Shown here: positions 29,114-41,800 of the stretch, piece by piece | Layout of the letters: each line of letters opens with the position of its first letter | Position numbering within the stretch: position 1 is the first letter of the stretch | Source of the DNA: Brachycybe producta | Taxonomy: Eukaryota; Arthropoda; Diplopoda; Playtdesmida; Andrognathidae | NCBI GenBank assembly: GCA_036925085.1 | Contig: JAUPFP010000031.1 | Coordinates: 62,001-126,000, forward strand | Direction: 5' to 3' | DNA length: 64,000 bases | Made by a program: the position numbers and the translations under genes | Notes under the pieces: generated by a model | The model's input: only the letters and a program-made list of their open reading frames with translations | Told to the model about the DNA's origin: nothing | Databases searched by the model: none

Positions 29114-31733
29114 AAAACCCCTTAAAATGAAAATATTTACGAATCTCTTTCGGTTTCGCTTGATTTCTTCTTCGTTGCTTTTTTAATAAGAAATGTTTAA
29201 TTTTTCTCTTCTGATCGAATGAATGAATTACAACTCAACTGTTTTGTGAAAAATCAACTTTTTAAAAAGTTCTTCCAACAAAAGACCTAATTAAAAATTG
29301 TTACTTTGAGTTGTAATCTTTCAGAATTTGTCTTGAAAAGTAAAAAGAAAAAGTTGAAAACTTGGATTTTTTTTCTTACTGTTTTTTTGTCAAATCTTTA
29401 AAAATGAAATAAAATTTAATTTCGCAAACAATTGTATATTTTACGCTTTTTATGACTCATTTTGAAAAAGTAGTTCACGAAAATTCAGTTTATTCCCTTA
29501 TTTAGTCTTAAAAATGATTCTTAAAAAGTTCGCTAACTTATTTAGCCTTGAAGGCAAAATGTGGATTTCTATGGGCGTTAGCCGATTCCGATCCAGACAA
29601 GGGAGTGTTTTGAGGGAGAAAAGAGTGGGGGGGGGGAGGGTTATTTCCTGACCGTCATCACTCATTAGGGTAACCGTAATGTGAAGTTTGTGGCGTCAGG
29701 TGGTTTTTAAAGCTGTGAACGCGTTCTTGAACACCTAATTGAGATTAAATTCAAAATGCAAAAAAAACTGGAAGGGTGTTAACCATGTTGATTATCTTTC
29801 AAAATAAGCTTTTTTATGTCTCAGAAAATCATAATTGAATGAATTCATATGAAAAATATTAAATAACGAAGATGCCGAAAATTAGCAGCGGGTTTTTATA
29901 TTAAACTGTTGAGAGCTTTTTGCTATCTGGGGAAAAAATGACAAGGTTAATTTTAGTCCACCCCCTCCCCCTCTGACGTCATAAGCTTCAAGTTAATAGT
30001 GTGGCGACTATATTTGGTTATCCTTCTTCCCGCTGTGTCTTTTTATTATTTTAATCTCAAACAAGTTTTCACATCCAGTGTTACTACATTAGGTTGTCTA
30101 AGTGTGGGTCGAATTTTCGACCCATTTCACAACTTGTTTTATTAATTTTAGGGTTGGGTTTTTGGTTGATAAAAATATCAAAATGAACTCAAACAAGAGA
30201 CTACAAATTAGAAAATGTTTGGACACCAAACTGGACGGTGTCCCCCCAAGTCATGGTTAACTAAACCGCCTCTCGAACTCTTGGTTATTTATTTCTTTTT
30301 GTCTTTCAGGACACCAAAATTTCAAGAATAATTTTCAGAATAAACTTTTTCTGACAGTTCGAAAAAGGCTAGAATAGTTTTTCATGAAACCTAAATTTCA
30401 AACTGAGCTATAAAATTGTTTATTTTTTAAAATATTGCCACGAAAAAAACTTAATTTCCCTCTTTCTACCTACAATAAAATCCCACGGTTTTTTTTAAAC
30501 TGCTTCCCCCTCGTACTAAGTGGAGATCGACACTCAAATGTCCCCAAGTGTTGGTGTTGTGGGTTTATCAGTTAATAGATTTCTAAGACAAATTGAAAAA
30601 AACCTTTACTTCTCGAAGTAGAAAAAAAACATACTAAGGAGAAGGAGACAAGATGAAAATGAGAAAACTTGTTTCAAAATTTAACGTGGGATTAAATATA
30701 AAAAAAAACAAGAAAACTGGAACAAACTGAAAAAAAAGGAGGAATTACTACCAACTGTGGGTGCAATTCAAGAGAGAAACTCTCAGAGAGCAATAATTTC
30801 AACATAAGAAACTGAAGTCTGTTTCAATAGGTTGGAACCCTTGCACAAGGTTTCAAGTGCTAAGTTTTGTTCTTGAATTTGTGTCTTAGTCGTTTGGAAA
30901 GACACATTTAAGTTGAAAGGTGATTTTGCTAAGGCTTTTTGTGTATTTTAACTTGAACTCTCTAGACTAGGTTTTAAGAGTTCAGGTTTAATCTCAAGTT
31001 ACCATGGTTCAAGATGGTTTAAATCCAAGATAGCAACTTAGAACCAGAGGTCTCGTTACAGAAAATGTCATATAATTGTGACAGTTATAAATTATGATGT
31101 CACTGCTTGTGCGTCAGTATTTTATGACTATCAGTCTATCACATTATGTTCAACAATAATCAATGGCAGTCATATGACAATATTTGTCATATTAATATTT
31201 TGTAATTTGCTTTTCTGACAGTTGCAAGGTTATCCGCTAGATACGACTACTTACCATCACATGACAGTCTTATTGCATTTCCATAACCTCGGAACAGGGT
31301 TCCAACATAGAACTTAAAACTGCTCAGATTTACAAGTTGAAGTTTCTTTCTTGAATTTGGCCTTTATCACTTCAACTCTAATCAATGGTCTAACGCAGGC
31401 GGAAACAATTTTTATTGAGTAGTCTTTGAAAAGGAGTTTCCTACGTTGGAACCTTGTTTGGAGGGTACAAGTTGAAGTGTCTTTCTTGAATTTGAGCCCA
31501 TAGATGTTTATTTTAATTGACACACACACACAGCATACAAAAAGTGGCTCATAAACAAATATTTAATAAAACTTAAAAGACAACAAACAGCCGACAAACA
31601 CAAACAAAAAAGGGGGAGAGACACAAAAAATGAAAATAGAACAATGCCATCGATTTAAATGGAATATATTATAAAGTGAATCCGTTTTTCTTTCTCGTAA
31701 CAGGGTGTTTTTTTTTTGCGTTCCTCCTCCTCC
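29114..31733. other. Convergent 3' region between beta-tubulin and CSTF3
   Basis: The 3' UTRs of tubulin (+) and CSTF3 (-) face each other here. No coding sequence is seen. The region contains G-rich and C-rich runs (about 29620 and 29960), family C repeats at about 30820-31000, 31270-31320 and 31435-31500, one TGACGTCA at 29974, and a TTTATT at 31507 that could be the CSTF3 polyadenylation signal on the minus strand. Confidence 0.5.
29408..29413 (+). terminator. Candidate tubulin polyadenylation signal
   Basis: AATAAA lies about 295 bases after the tubulin stop, in AT-rich sequence. Confidence 0.35.
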
Positions 31734-34700
31734 TCACTTGACCTTCTTTTGCTGTCGACTCCGATAGATGTCGTAAGCGGGTGGTACGATGTTTGAGTCT
31801 TCGTCGTCGCTGTCGTTTCCTCCGTCGAAAGGCGGCCTCCTCTTACGAGAGTTGTCCTGAGCCATAGCGGTGTCGAATAACTTTGTGTCTTTAACGACAC
31901 CGTTCTCGGAATTCGGACCAACAACTAAAATAAAAACAATAACATTTGAAGGAACCCTCTCTAAGGGTCTTAATACAAATACACGAAAAACTTGGCATTT
32001 GAAACCTCTTAACAGGGAGAATTTTTTTCTTATTTCGATACCCTGCTCATAGAGGCTTCAAGTGTCAAAAGTCGCCTTCTCGAACTTACGGTTTTCGTCT
32101 AGTTTACACTTGATGAAGTGCTCGATGAAACTTTCCGTATGAACAAAAGGGCCCTTTAAATAAAAGACACGATTAAGATGGAGGAAATGAAAAGGTCCCA
32201 AGAAGAAGATGTCGTACTTACGTGGAAACAAACAGGAGGAGGTAAGAGAGTTAAAAGATGAGCAGCTGTGGCTGGAATTGGAAAAACTCCTCCTGGAACC
32301 GGATGTAAACCGGACGGAGCTGAAAAATAAAACGGATCAAATTAAAAACCGTTTTCCTAAAAACGATCCTTTCTCTCTTTTGAACCTTCGACTGTTATCA
32401 TGTGAGAGTCGTCGTTTGGATTCTGAGAAGTTTTCTTGACCACTTTACGGAAGAGCTGTTTTGGTTTAAAAGGAATCATCTGCCCGACATCCGGCTTCGG
32501 AAAGTTCGGTTTGACGTCTAAATCTTCTTCCATTAACGTCACAACTTCCTTCTTGATTGCGACCGTCGTTTGAGCTCCCGATAACGTCGTGTGTTCCTTG
32601 TAACCGATTGCTCTCAGTTCTCCAGTGCTACACGGATACAGGTCCAAGTATTTGTATCTGTCCACTAGAAGGGCCGTTTCTTTTCCTTCAAACTCTTGAA
32701 GCTGTCAAAATTGAATAAAGAACCGTTTTAGCCACGACCATCCTTAAGACTGCCCTCCTCCTCCGTTTACAAGGATTATTTCGAATGGAAGAATTTAGTC
32801 CTCACTTTGTCAATGACTGCGGCTCGCCTTTTTTCCACCTTAAGAACACTAGATAAATCACCGATATTCGATTCAAAATCCAGAAACTTGTTCCAAATAT
32901 CTCTATAAATGGAGAAAAAGCGTATCGTTAAGAAAGGGGTTTTCGTGTTCCGTACGATTTGAGAAATCGTGAATTCTGACACTGATTTATCCGATGGAAG
33001 AGTATTCGAAGTTAGGACACGTTCGAATAAAACTCTAGTGTTGTTGTCCTCTAAACGAAAAAATAATGCATGAAATTATTAACCAAAGTGACGTCACTGC
33101 GCCCAAAACTGAAGCCGATGTCAACGTTTTACGAACCGTTTAGATGTGAAAGATAATCGATGTAAGCCAAGATGTAACTGGGATCGTCTCCGTATTTCTT
33201 GAGTCCAAGTTCGAAGATCTTGAAAGCGACACCTTTATCTTTGGAGCAGTAATATTCCATAAGAGCGGCTGCGATGTAGATGTGGTACGTGCTCCGCAAG
33301 TCCTCTCTTGCCTTTTTGAACACGATTCGTGCCGATTTGATTCCTTCCGCTCTCCGAGTGAACTTCATGTACTGAATGTGTGCCAGAGATGGATCGACGT
33401 CTTCGATGTCTATGTATTTAGCATAGATCTGGTGAACTTTCTCGTATTTCATCCGACCCTATTTCGTACAAAGATAGAGATTTTTTTGTAATTAAAAATG
33501 TTTCTGGTGTCCGAGAGTTGACTGTCACAATAATTAACGCTTAAAAATGATACACGCCACAAAATTCTTTAGTGTTTCTCTTTGAAAGTTAAGAATTGCT
33601 TTAAGCAACAGCTTAAAACACGACTTATGCCAGCAATATGTTTGCTTTTAGGTGTCCGCAATGTTTAATTGCCACGAAACTTGTTGCATCTTGTGTGCAT
33701 GTTTAGCAAATTCACTGTCGAGAGCTAGAAATTTCTCTCTGTAGACTATCTCAATAAAGAAAATTAGAAAAAAGACTGACTTCTTCGTAATCGGCATAAG
33801 CAAAATACAACAGCATATTCTTCTTGAGTAGAGTGGTGATGGCCCTTTCGTAGATGGCAGCCGCATCGTCACTGAACAACTTTGACGCATTCATGTCCTG
33901 AAAAGAGAGAGAAAGAAAAGTGTCGAAGGGGTCTCTTAAGGTAAAAAGTGGTTGTTGTTCCGAGGATTCCGCTTACCCCTTTGTCGCCCAGATGTTTGCT
34001 CGATTGTTCGAGATACAACGCAGCCTCGTACCAAATGTCCGGATGATGTCCCAGACACAGAATACATTGTTCGTACGCAAACATGACTGAAATAAATCAG
34101 AAAAAAGAAGCCGTCAAGAGATGAAATGCCGTCGTCGATTATGTTAAACATCGGAACCTCTCTTAGTGATGAGTGTGTGGTCTTCGGTTCGTAAGGGGTT
34201 TCCTTTCTCCCAAGCAATGTATTTCTTCCAAAGATCCACTTGTCTTCCTTCCTCGGTAGTATTCTGTGGTGGAACCGATGGTGCGTTTCGATTTAATCCT
34301 CTCGTCACGGCTTCGTACTCTTTGGCTACTCTTCGTGCGTTCATGTAATCTCTGCTTCTGTCCGCTATCATTTTCTCGGCTATTATTGGGTTTATACTCT
34401 GAAACGAGGAAGTTCGAAACCAAACAAAAACACATCACGAGTGATCTTCATTATATGTACCATAAGTATAGTTTAATTTGAAAGATATCGTCATGAAATC
34501 ATAATTACTTTTATTTCCACACCAAAGTGGGGCTGACTCCCCCCCCCCTTTCCCAACACACATTTTTAACAAATTAACAAAATTTAAGATATTTATTTAC
34601 TTCTGCCTTGAAATTAAGTTCTGGAGAGAAAATAGGCCTTTTAGCTTTAATGAAATTTACAAGCAAAACAAGGGATCAAAAGTTTAAATAACAATCACAT

Positions 34701-37700
34701 CTCTGGAGGCTTATTCTCCGTTAACTTAAAAAGTTTATTTTTAAAGATATCATTTAGCATAATGGAAAAAGAATACTTGAAAATTTGAATATTCCCCTAT
34801 TGTTCTAGTTACAGTACTTGTGACGTCAAAAGGGTTGTGTCATACTGTTTGCTAGAAAAGGAAAAAATAACAGAAGTTCTCAAGAAACCCTTTCTTTTTA
34901 AACTGTTCGAGAACTTTTGCAATGATCCCTTTCGAGATCGTCACAGGCTTAAAGTTCGACGATAGTATAACTGTAATGCCCCGTTTCCATTAGATCGAAA
35001 TTCATTTTCCTTTTAAAATGGGTTTCTGAAGAGCTGATTTTTCAAGCTCAGGATTAATTCTGTCTTTCAGAAGTGCAAAATTTAGTTTCTGTTCATTTTG
35101 CTCGTTTGAAAGACAAAATAACCAAGAGATCGTAAAACCATCTTTATGGGGGGAGAGGCATATTCAGTCGTGAGTTGACGGGTTCGAGGGTTGAGTGGGG
35201 TTGTGGTTCGGTAATAAAGACTCGATAAAAAGAGGCACAACTCCGTTTGTTTTTTTCAACAACAATTCTTTATTCTGTAGTAGCCCTGCTGCGAAATCTT
35301 CTTTCGTTGTGTATACCTGTTCGTACGCAACATATTCTTTCCACAACTGTTCGATGTTGATCATCGGATTGACGCATCCCCTCTGATAAACACGGCGTAC
35401 GGCCGTTATCTTCTGGTTCTCGGCGTACGATCCAACCGCATCTCTAAAACAAGATATTATCAACAAAAAAACCATACTACAGTAGATAGAGAGAACTTAC
35501 ACTCCCTTCAGGAATTGGATGTAGTCTGCCCATAGAGTGTACGAGCAGATGTCCATTCCCATCTTCTCGAGAGCAAAATCGTAAGCTTGAGCCATCTTCT
35601 CTCTGTAAAGAAAAATAGTCAAAAGTTTAGAAGAGTTTCCTCACTGCTCGTAAAAGATGGTGGAATGTTTTGTTGTTGTTGCCTGAATGATGGAAAAGTT
35701 CCTTTCGTTTCCCTGACGTAGTTCAAATAACATTTCCATAAGTCAATATTTAGAACTTTCATAAGACATCTTTGAAAAAGCTAAGAAAAAATTATTAATT
35801 TAATTAGTTTTCTTCCCACTAATTGCAATTTTAATTAATTACTGGTGAAAACTGTTTAACACGGAATATTTCAGTCTCGGTCCCTTTAAAATATTTTTAA
35901 AACGAAATTCGTTTAACACGAAAAAATAGTCCGAACATTTCGTGTTAAGCAGTTTTCATCACTCGTATTTACTATTAACTCACTTTTTCAACTCTGTCGT
36001 AATTTTTTACTTTCATCTGTAAAAATTAACGAAAATGTCTTTAACAATGTTAAGAAAAAAATTCTAATTTATGCAAATTTATAGTTTTTTTTAAATTATT
36101 TTTGTTTGTAAATTTATTTTCTGTGGATTTATAATTTTATTTTATATTTTTTAGGTTTATATGTGATTTTTCGTTTTTAGTTTAAATTTCGACGTTGAAA
36201 ATAAGGTAGGATTACAACTTTTTCTTATTGATTTTAATTATTGACAAAATAAACTTCCTTTCTGCCCTTGAAGGATTAAAGTCGACTCTTCTCTAATCGA
36301 TTTCCACTATTTAAGTTTGTATTTACAGTGTGTCTCAAAATAACTTCTAACGTTTGTAGGTATAATTTACACCCGTATGATGCTTTCATTTATGTATCTT
36401 ATTTCCTTAATGCACCCTGTATACGAAAAAAGCATCTTATCTGCGCATGCGCACCAAAAACCCTCTCCTTTAAGAATTAAAGTGGAACTGTTCTAAAGAC
36501 ACTCTGTATAAAGATGGCGTCGTGAAAGACGTGTTTTTATAGAACGCCTCTAACCAGGTCTCTCTCTTTTTTAAGTTATAAACAAGGCCAAATATAATAT
36601 TTATACAATAAAGAGGCTTAAATATAAGAAAATTCTAGCCTTTAAACAGGTTTTTTGACTGTAGGGTCCAGTTTATAGAAGAAAACTTAAGACATGAACT
36701 TCCACTTGAACCCTCTAAACAGGGTTCTCAAACAGAAAAACCGACAGAATGAAGTAGTTCTATATTCGAATCCTGTTTAGAGAGTTCAAAATTGAAGTTT
36801 AATTGCCAAGTTTCCCTTTTGAATTTGAACCACAGTCAATTGTACTGGAAATCTACCCTTTAAACAGTCTTTTTGATTGAAAAAAGTCTCGATTATGGTT
36901 TCTGATTGGCATAAATTGATGTAAGAGAGGTATGGTTAGAGGCTATCTTGTATATGTATGTGTGTGTTGTGTAAAAGGTGTTTAAAGACAATAAAAAAGG
37001 ACACAGAAATAACCAGACACAATCCTAACGACTCCATTTTTATAATATTACAGAATAGAAATCACTTTATGTGACGTCATACTTTTTTTATTTGCATCTT
37101 TTTCAAATAGAAATTAAAAAAAGAGCACAACCTTTTTTTAGTGTTAAAATAAGTTTCATTGAAACCAAATAATAAAATATACATTAATTAATAAAAATTA
37201 ATGCGACCCGGATTTATATGCAACCAAAAATATGTTCAATTTCGGTTGTTCTTTTTTTGTTATAAATACAGCACCTCCTGCTCAATGTACAATTTCCAGT
37301 AACGTCCCGCGTTAGGAAACTGCGTAACTAGCCTCTCATACACGCCTCTAGACTCCTCGATCCTCTTCGTCTAATTTTAAAACAAAAGAAATATGCAAAT
37401 TAGTCAATATGAGCCGATATAAATTAAGCTCCGCCCTTCCCCCCCCCCCCCCCCCTCAATCGATGTGGGGAAAATAGGCTCCTCCTTTGTCTTACTTGAG
37501 CTTCACGAACGATGACGCTATAGGCGTCAACGTCATAAGGGTTTTCAGCCAATCGTTTTTCAGCTCTTCTAATCCTGTCTGAAACTCCTCCTCCTCCTCC
37601 CCGATTCTTGTCCTATGAAAAGAAAAACGTCAATCATCTATGCAACACAAGGAGAGATTAAATGGGCGGAGTCTGTAAACAAATGAAGATGGCGGCCAAT

Positions 37701-37795
37701 AACAGACCACGCCCCCTCCTCTCCCATAGAGAAACATATTGTCTCCCTATTTCTTCTCTCTTGTTTCTTTTACTTACGGACGTTTCGCTGGCCAT
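31734..37795 (-). CDS. CSTF3: Cleavage stimulation factor subunit 3 (CstF-77)
   Basis: Scaffold subunit of the CstF complex that binds CstF-64 and CstF-50 during mRNA 3'-end cleavage; the fly orthologue is suppressor of forked. Seventeen exons in transcription order: 37778-37795, 37496-37612, 37275-37370, 35984-36016, 35683-35780, 35501-35602, 35317-35443, 34158-34398, 33977-34086, 33781-33897, 33137-33458, 32981-33050, 32806-32902, 32449-32701, 32222-32319, 32090-32153 and 31734-31924. Phases agree throughout and total 717 aa, the same as the human protein as I recall it. HAT-repeat helices fill the first two thirds ([40 protein letters not shown]). Next come the conserved proline-rich [13 protein letters not shown] hinge and the basic tail [12 protein letters not shown]. 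Exon 1 codes only MASETS. The exon 5 donor is GC. TNPO3 lies 1 kb upstream on the same strand. Confidence 0.96.
36326..36506. mobile_element. Possible Tc1/mariner-type MITE in CSTF3 intron 3
   Basis: It begins CAGTGTGTCTCAAAATAA and ends AAGACACTCTG, short inverted ends flanked on both sides by TA. At 181 bp without an ORF it fits a mariner-like MITE. The inverted ends are only about 12 bases and imperfect. Confidence 0.4.
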
Positions 37796-38844
37796 TTTTC
37801 TCCACTAATTACAGATTAAGCTGATAAATAGTTGTTTACAAGTTATAAACACAAATACATTAATTTACAAGGAGAAAATCCTTGAAATCTGACGAAAACG
37901 ACAGAAATAACTGAAAAATAAAATAACAGCTTCATGTAAAACAAATAACCATTTTTACAAGTTAGTAATCGGTTACAAGGCCATCAATACAAGTAATCGG
38001 TTACTAAGACGTATTGTTGACAGGAGCCTATCTCAGTTTGGTAATATTTTGAAGAATAGGATGTGGGTTCAATAAGGGGAACGACATTAATTAAAATCAG
38101 GTACGAGATTCACATTATGTAGAGTTACGAGTTTTACTTTTTATCTACGTTTTACTGGAAACCCAGAATAGAATTGAATTTTCGAAAATATAGTAAAAAC
38201 GGGAATAAAGAGTAAAACGGCTTGCTATACTTTACAAGATTCCACACTTGTGTCTTCTCCCTTTAGTTTCAAACCTTATAAACAGATAAATGGGGAGAAC
38301 GAACATGGCGGCTTTATTGTACAGGCATTCAGGATAGAAAACGCCATATTAGGACAATTTTTTAACTTCAACTATATGATGAAATATTAATTACCTAAGT
38401 TTGAATTTTTTGTAAGGCCATGACGTCATAACATAAGTCAGAGAAGTGACGTTTATTTTTTCAGGGGTCAGCTTTTCCTTAGAACCCCGTAATAAGACAG
38501 CAATAAATACAATCATTTACATTTGTAATTGATTTTTATTTCATTTTATCAATAATTTAGATTACAACCATTCGAAAACAACTTTGATTTCGTACAAATT
38601 GATCAATAACGAAAAATCACACAGAATGTAACATACAAAATTAATCCGTCATATTTTACAAAATACACTCAGATTCAAATTAAAACATATGTTCAAAAAA
38701 AAAAAAGGAAAAAAAAATATATATAATTAAAACGTATTTTAAAAGATGTCAATTTTATAAAAAAAAAGAAGATACGACTTAAATTTATACGAGTTACGAG
38801 AAAAACATAAAATTTTGTTTCTCATCCAAGTTCCGCAAATTGTG
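37796..38844. other. Gap between TNPO3 3' end and CSTF3 5' end
   Basis: No ORF. It should hold the CSTF3 promoter and the TNPO3 3' UTR. Visible items are a TGACGTCA at 38421, a repeated TAATCGGTTAC at 37966 and 37999, and a minus-strand AATAAA (TTTATT, about 38533) that could end TNPO3. No TATA box is evident upstream of the CSTF3 start. Confidence 0.45.
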
Positions 38845-41800
38845 TCACCGAAAAAGACGAGTAAAATCGTGGATAGCACTTTTAACCATTTTCTCGTTCT
38901 CTGCACTGTAAAAAAAGAAAGTAAGTAAGAAGAGAACTTGGAGACAAGAGGAAGGAAGTCTCGTAATTACCTTGTTACGCCTTTGTGGAAATCCGTGAGC
39001 TGCTTGTGTGTGGCCGTAATGCTTCCACCGCTGCTCTGAGTCGGCAAAGCTCTCAGAGTCACCTCCAACCACTGACACACAGACTGTAAAAAGACAAACA
39101 CACGTTAAAGAAATAAAAGTTAATTAAAACCACTCGATCTTCGAAAGGTGTTTGGTTAAAACAAGGCCAAAGTTATTCATGAACAACATCAGCATTAATT
39201 CACATAATTAAATAGATAATTAAATTATTAATTTAATCATGCGAATATTAAATCTTTTAATTCAAGACACTAATAAAATGAATTTAAAATATTTTAAAAA
39301 ATATTAAAATGCCTTCATTTACATAAAATAAAATTTAAATATAAAAAAATTGAATTTTAAATTTTACACACGAAAATTAATACTAAAATTTAAAATAATT
39401 TAAAAATCGAATTCTTTTGAACAATTTGCATAATTAATAAAAATTAAATGATAAGATTAATATTTTCTTTAAATCTCATAAAGGTTTAAAGAAAATATTA
39501 ATCATGAATTTCCGATTTGTTCAACAATGAAACATGTACATTGTTGTCACTTGTTACCAACCACCTTTTCCTAAAAATAGTGAGAGATAAGTTCCGTTCA
39601 CTCGTGACGGTCGTCTCGTTTCTCGACCAAAAAGAGAAAAGCAGCCGCCACAATGTACTCACGGGTCTATCGAAGACCATAAGCTCGTAGATGACATCTG
39701 CTGCATCCGGTACCATGTACGACGGCAAACAGAAGATGCAAGCGTTGATGATATTCCTAACTAACTGCTGTCCATTCTCGTTAACTATTTCGCTAACTAA
39801 TCCCCTTCTCAGCTCAAAATCCTCCGCTTCCTGCGTTTTTTAATGATCAATGAGAACTAATCGTACGATAATTATGATAAATGTGATTTAAATATCTAAC
39901 GTCTTTGATTCGTGAACATTTGATCACATCTTGTAGGAACTTCATTACGGAAACATTTGCATCACGATGATCGATCGTACACGCGACCATCGCGCAATTT
40001 AGAATGGATTTGAGCGCGGCGCTGCGTAGAAACGGAACTGGAGCTCTCTGTATGAACCTAGAATGATTTTTTTTATTTTCAAAAGGTTCGCTTTTTTCGA
40101 AAGAACGAGAGAAAACCTCGTGCAGAGACGAAAGAGATCGTCGATGGTGTCCGGATGATTACGAAATCCGTCTGCTTCCTCCAAAAGACGAAACGTTGGT
40201 CCACAAAACGCCTCAAAAAGAAGACACGTAACAGTAAAAAAATCACATCTCCATCCTTATTCGATCGGTTTTTACATGTAGCATGTCTAAAAGCCCTTGA
40301 ATACAACCCTCTTCGGTTCCGTATTCGTCTACCAAGATGCTTCCGAGGTAGAGAAAACATGAATGACGATGAACCTCGTACAATTGGACCATCTGCGATA
40401 GAATGTCATTAAAAACAAGAGACAAAAATCGTGTCTGAAGTGGTTGCAACCTGTTTGACTAACGGCTGCAACATCGGAGCGCTCTGTTTACCGACGCATC
40501 GTATCGTGAACCGAATACAACGGCAACAACGTTCCGTGATCCTCACATCACTCTGATATTTGTTGCAAGCATTCGAGAGCAAAGGCCACACCTATTAATA
40601 AGAAACAAAGTGGGTTCAAAAGCAGGCCTTTGGTTTCTGATGTTGATAGCTGTTTCGGATTCGTTACATCTTCAACGAGAGACTGGCACGGATGTGTTTG
40701 ACCATTCGTAACGATCGGATTCAGATTCCTAGTTTTAAAAAAAACCTCAAGGAATTAACGACCCCGAAGGAAAAAGAAACGGCAAATTTACCTAAAGATG
40801 GCTGCGAGTCTGTCGAGCCAAACTGTTGGATCTCCTTTACTTCCATCTCTTAGAACATCCGTCGTTTGTACGATCTGAAAAAAAAAACGAGAACCGATCT
40901 TAAAACGGAGGATGAACTTTCCACTTCTCTCTATTTCAACCTGTGAAAGTGGAGTCAACTGTATGGCACATAATTGTTGAAGTCCTTCTGCGATGTTCTC
41001 CTGCGGCATTCTACCGAGAATCAGTGCAGCTCCTACGATAGAAAATGGTCACTTGCAATCATGATCGACTAGCGTCAAAGAAAACCTTTGAGTAATCCAA
41101 CGGCGCAATCGTTCGAGACGTTGAAACTGTCCATCGCTTGAATGATCCTTATGAGTCCCTGAAAATGCGCTCCCATTTGATCGCGACAAGTGGTGCAGAT
41201 GTTCTGTAACGCTGTTGCAGCAATGTTTGCAAGTCGCTTCTGTTGCATACAGGCCAATAAGAAGTTGAGAACCGGTTCTGAAAATCAAAACAATTGTTTC
41301 TTTTTCTTTATGAAGATCTCGAGACAAAGTTGTCCGCACGTCTTTTGTAAACATGACGACGTCTGCTCACCCAACAAATGCGGATGCCTTTCGATCCATT
41401 CGCAAAGTTCTCCAATAAGTTGCGTACTTGTGTATTTGACTGCGATGTGGACGTTGTCGGGGAGATTCAAAATGGCTTCGACAACTTGCGGAACGATCTC
41501 GTTCTCGTCTCTACGGAAACATCAAGGTGCTTTTTAAAGTGTGAAAAGCTTTTTCGAACTCTTGAACGAGAATTAAAATTACGGAAGGATGCTCTTCGCT
41601 ACGGCCGCCATGACAAAAAGAGAAGCTTCGGAAACGTCCCAAGTCGAAAGATTACTCTGACTTTGAAGGTTATTGAACATCTTGAATCATGTAAAAACAA
41701 GAGTTAAAAATGACTGAATCAAAAAGGAAAATCTTGAAGAAAACCTGTTTAAAACAATTCGAAGAACCAACGAGAAATACGACATCTTTGATGAGATCAG

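Noticed and set aside
32209-32439. Plus-strand [18 protein letters not shown]...
   Set aside because: It is antisense to the CSTF3 exon at 32222-32319, whose minus-strand reading matches the conserved [13 protein letters not shown] segment.
35164-35260. GGTTCGAGGG near 35180 as a tRNA B box
   Set aside because: No A box or cloverleaf at the right spacing; it lies in a CSTF3 intron next to exon 7.
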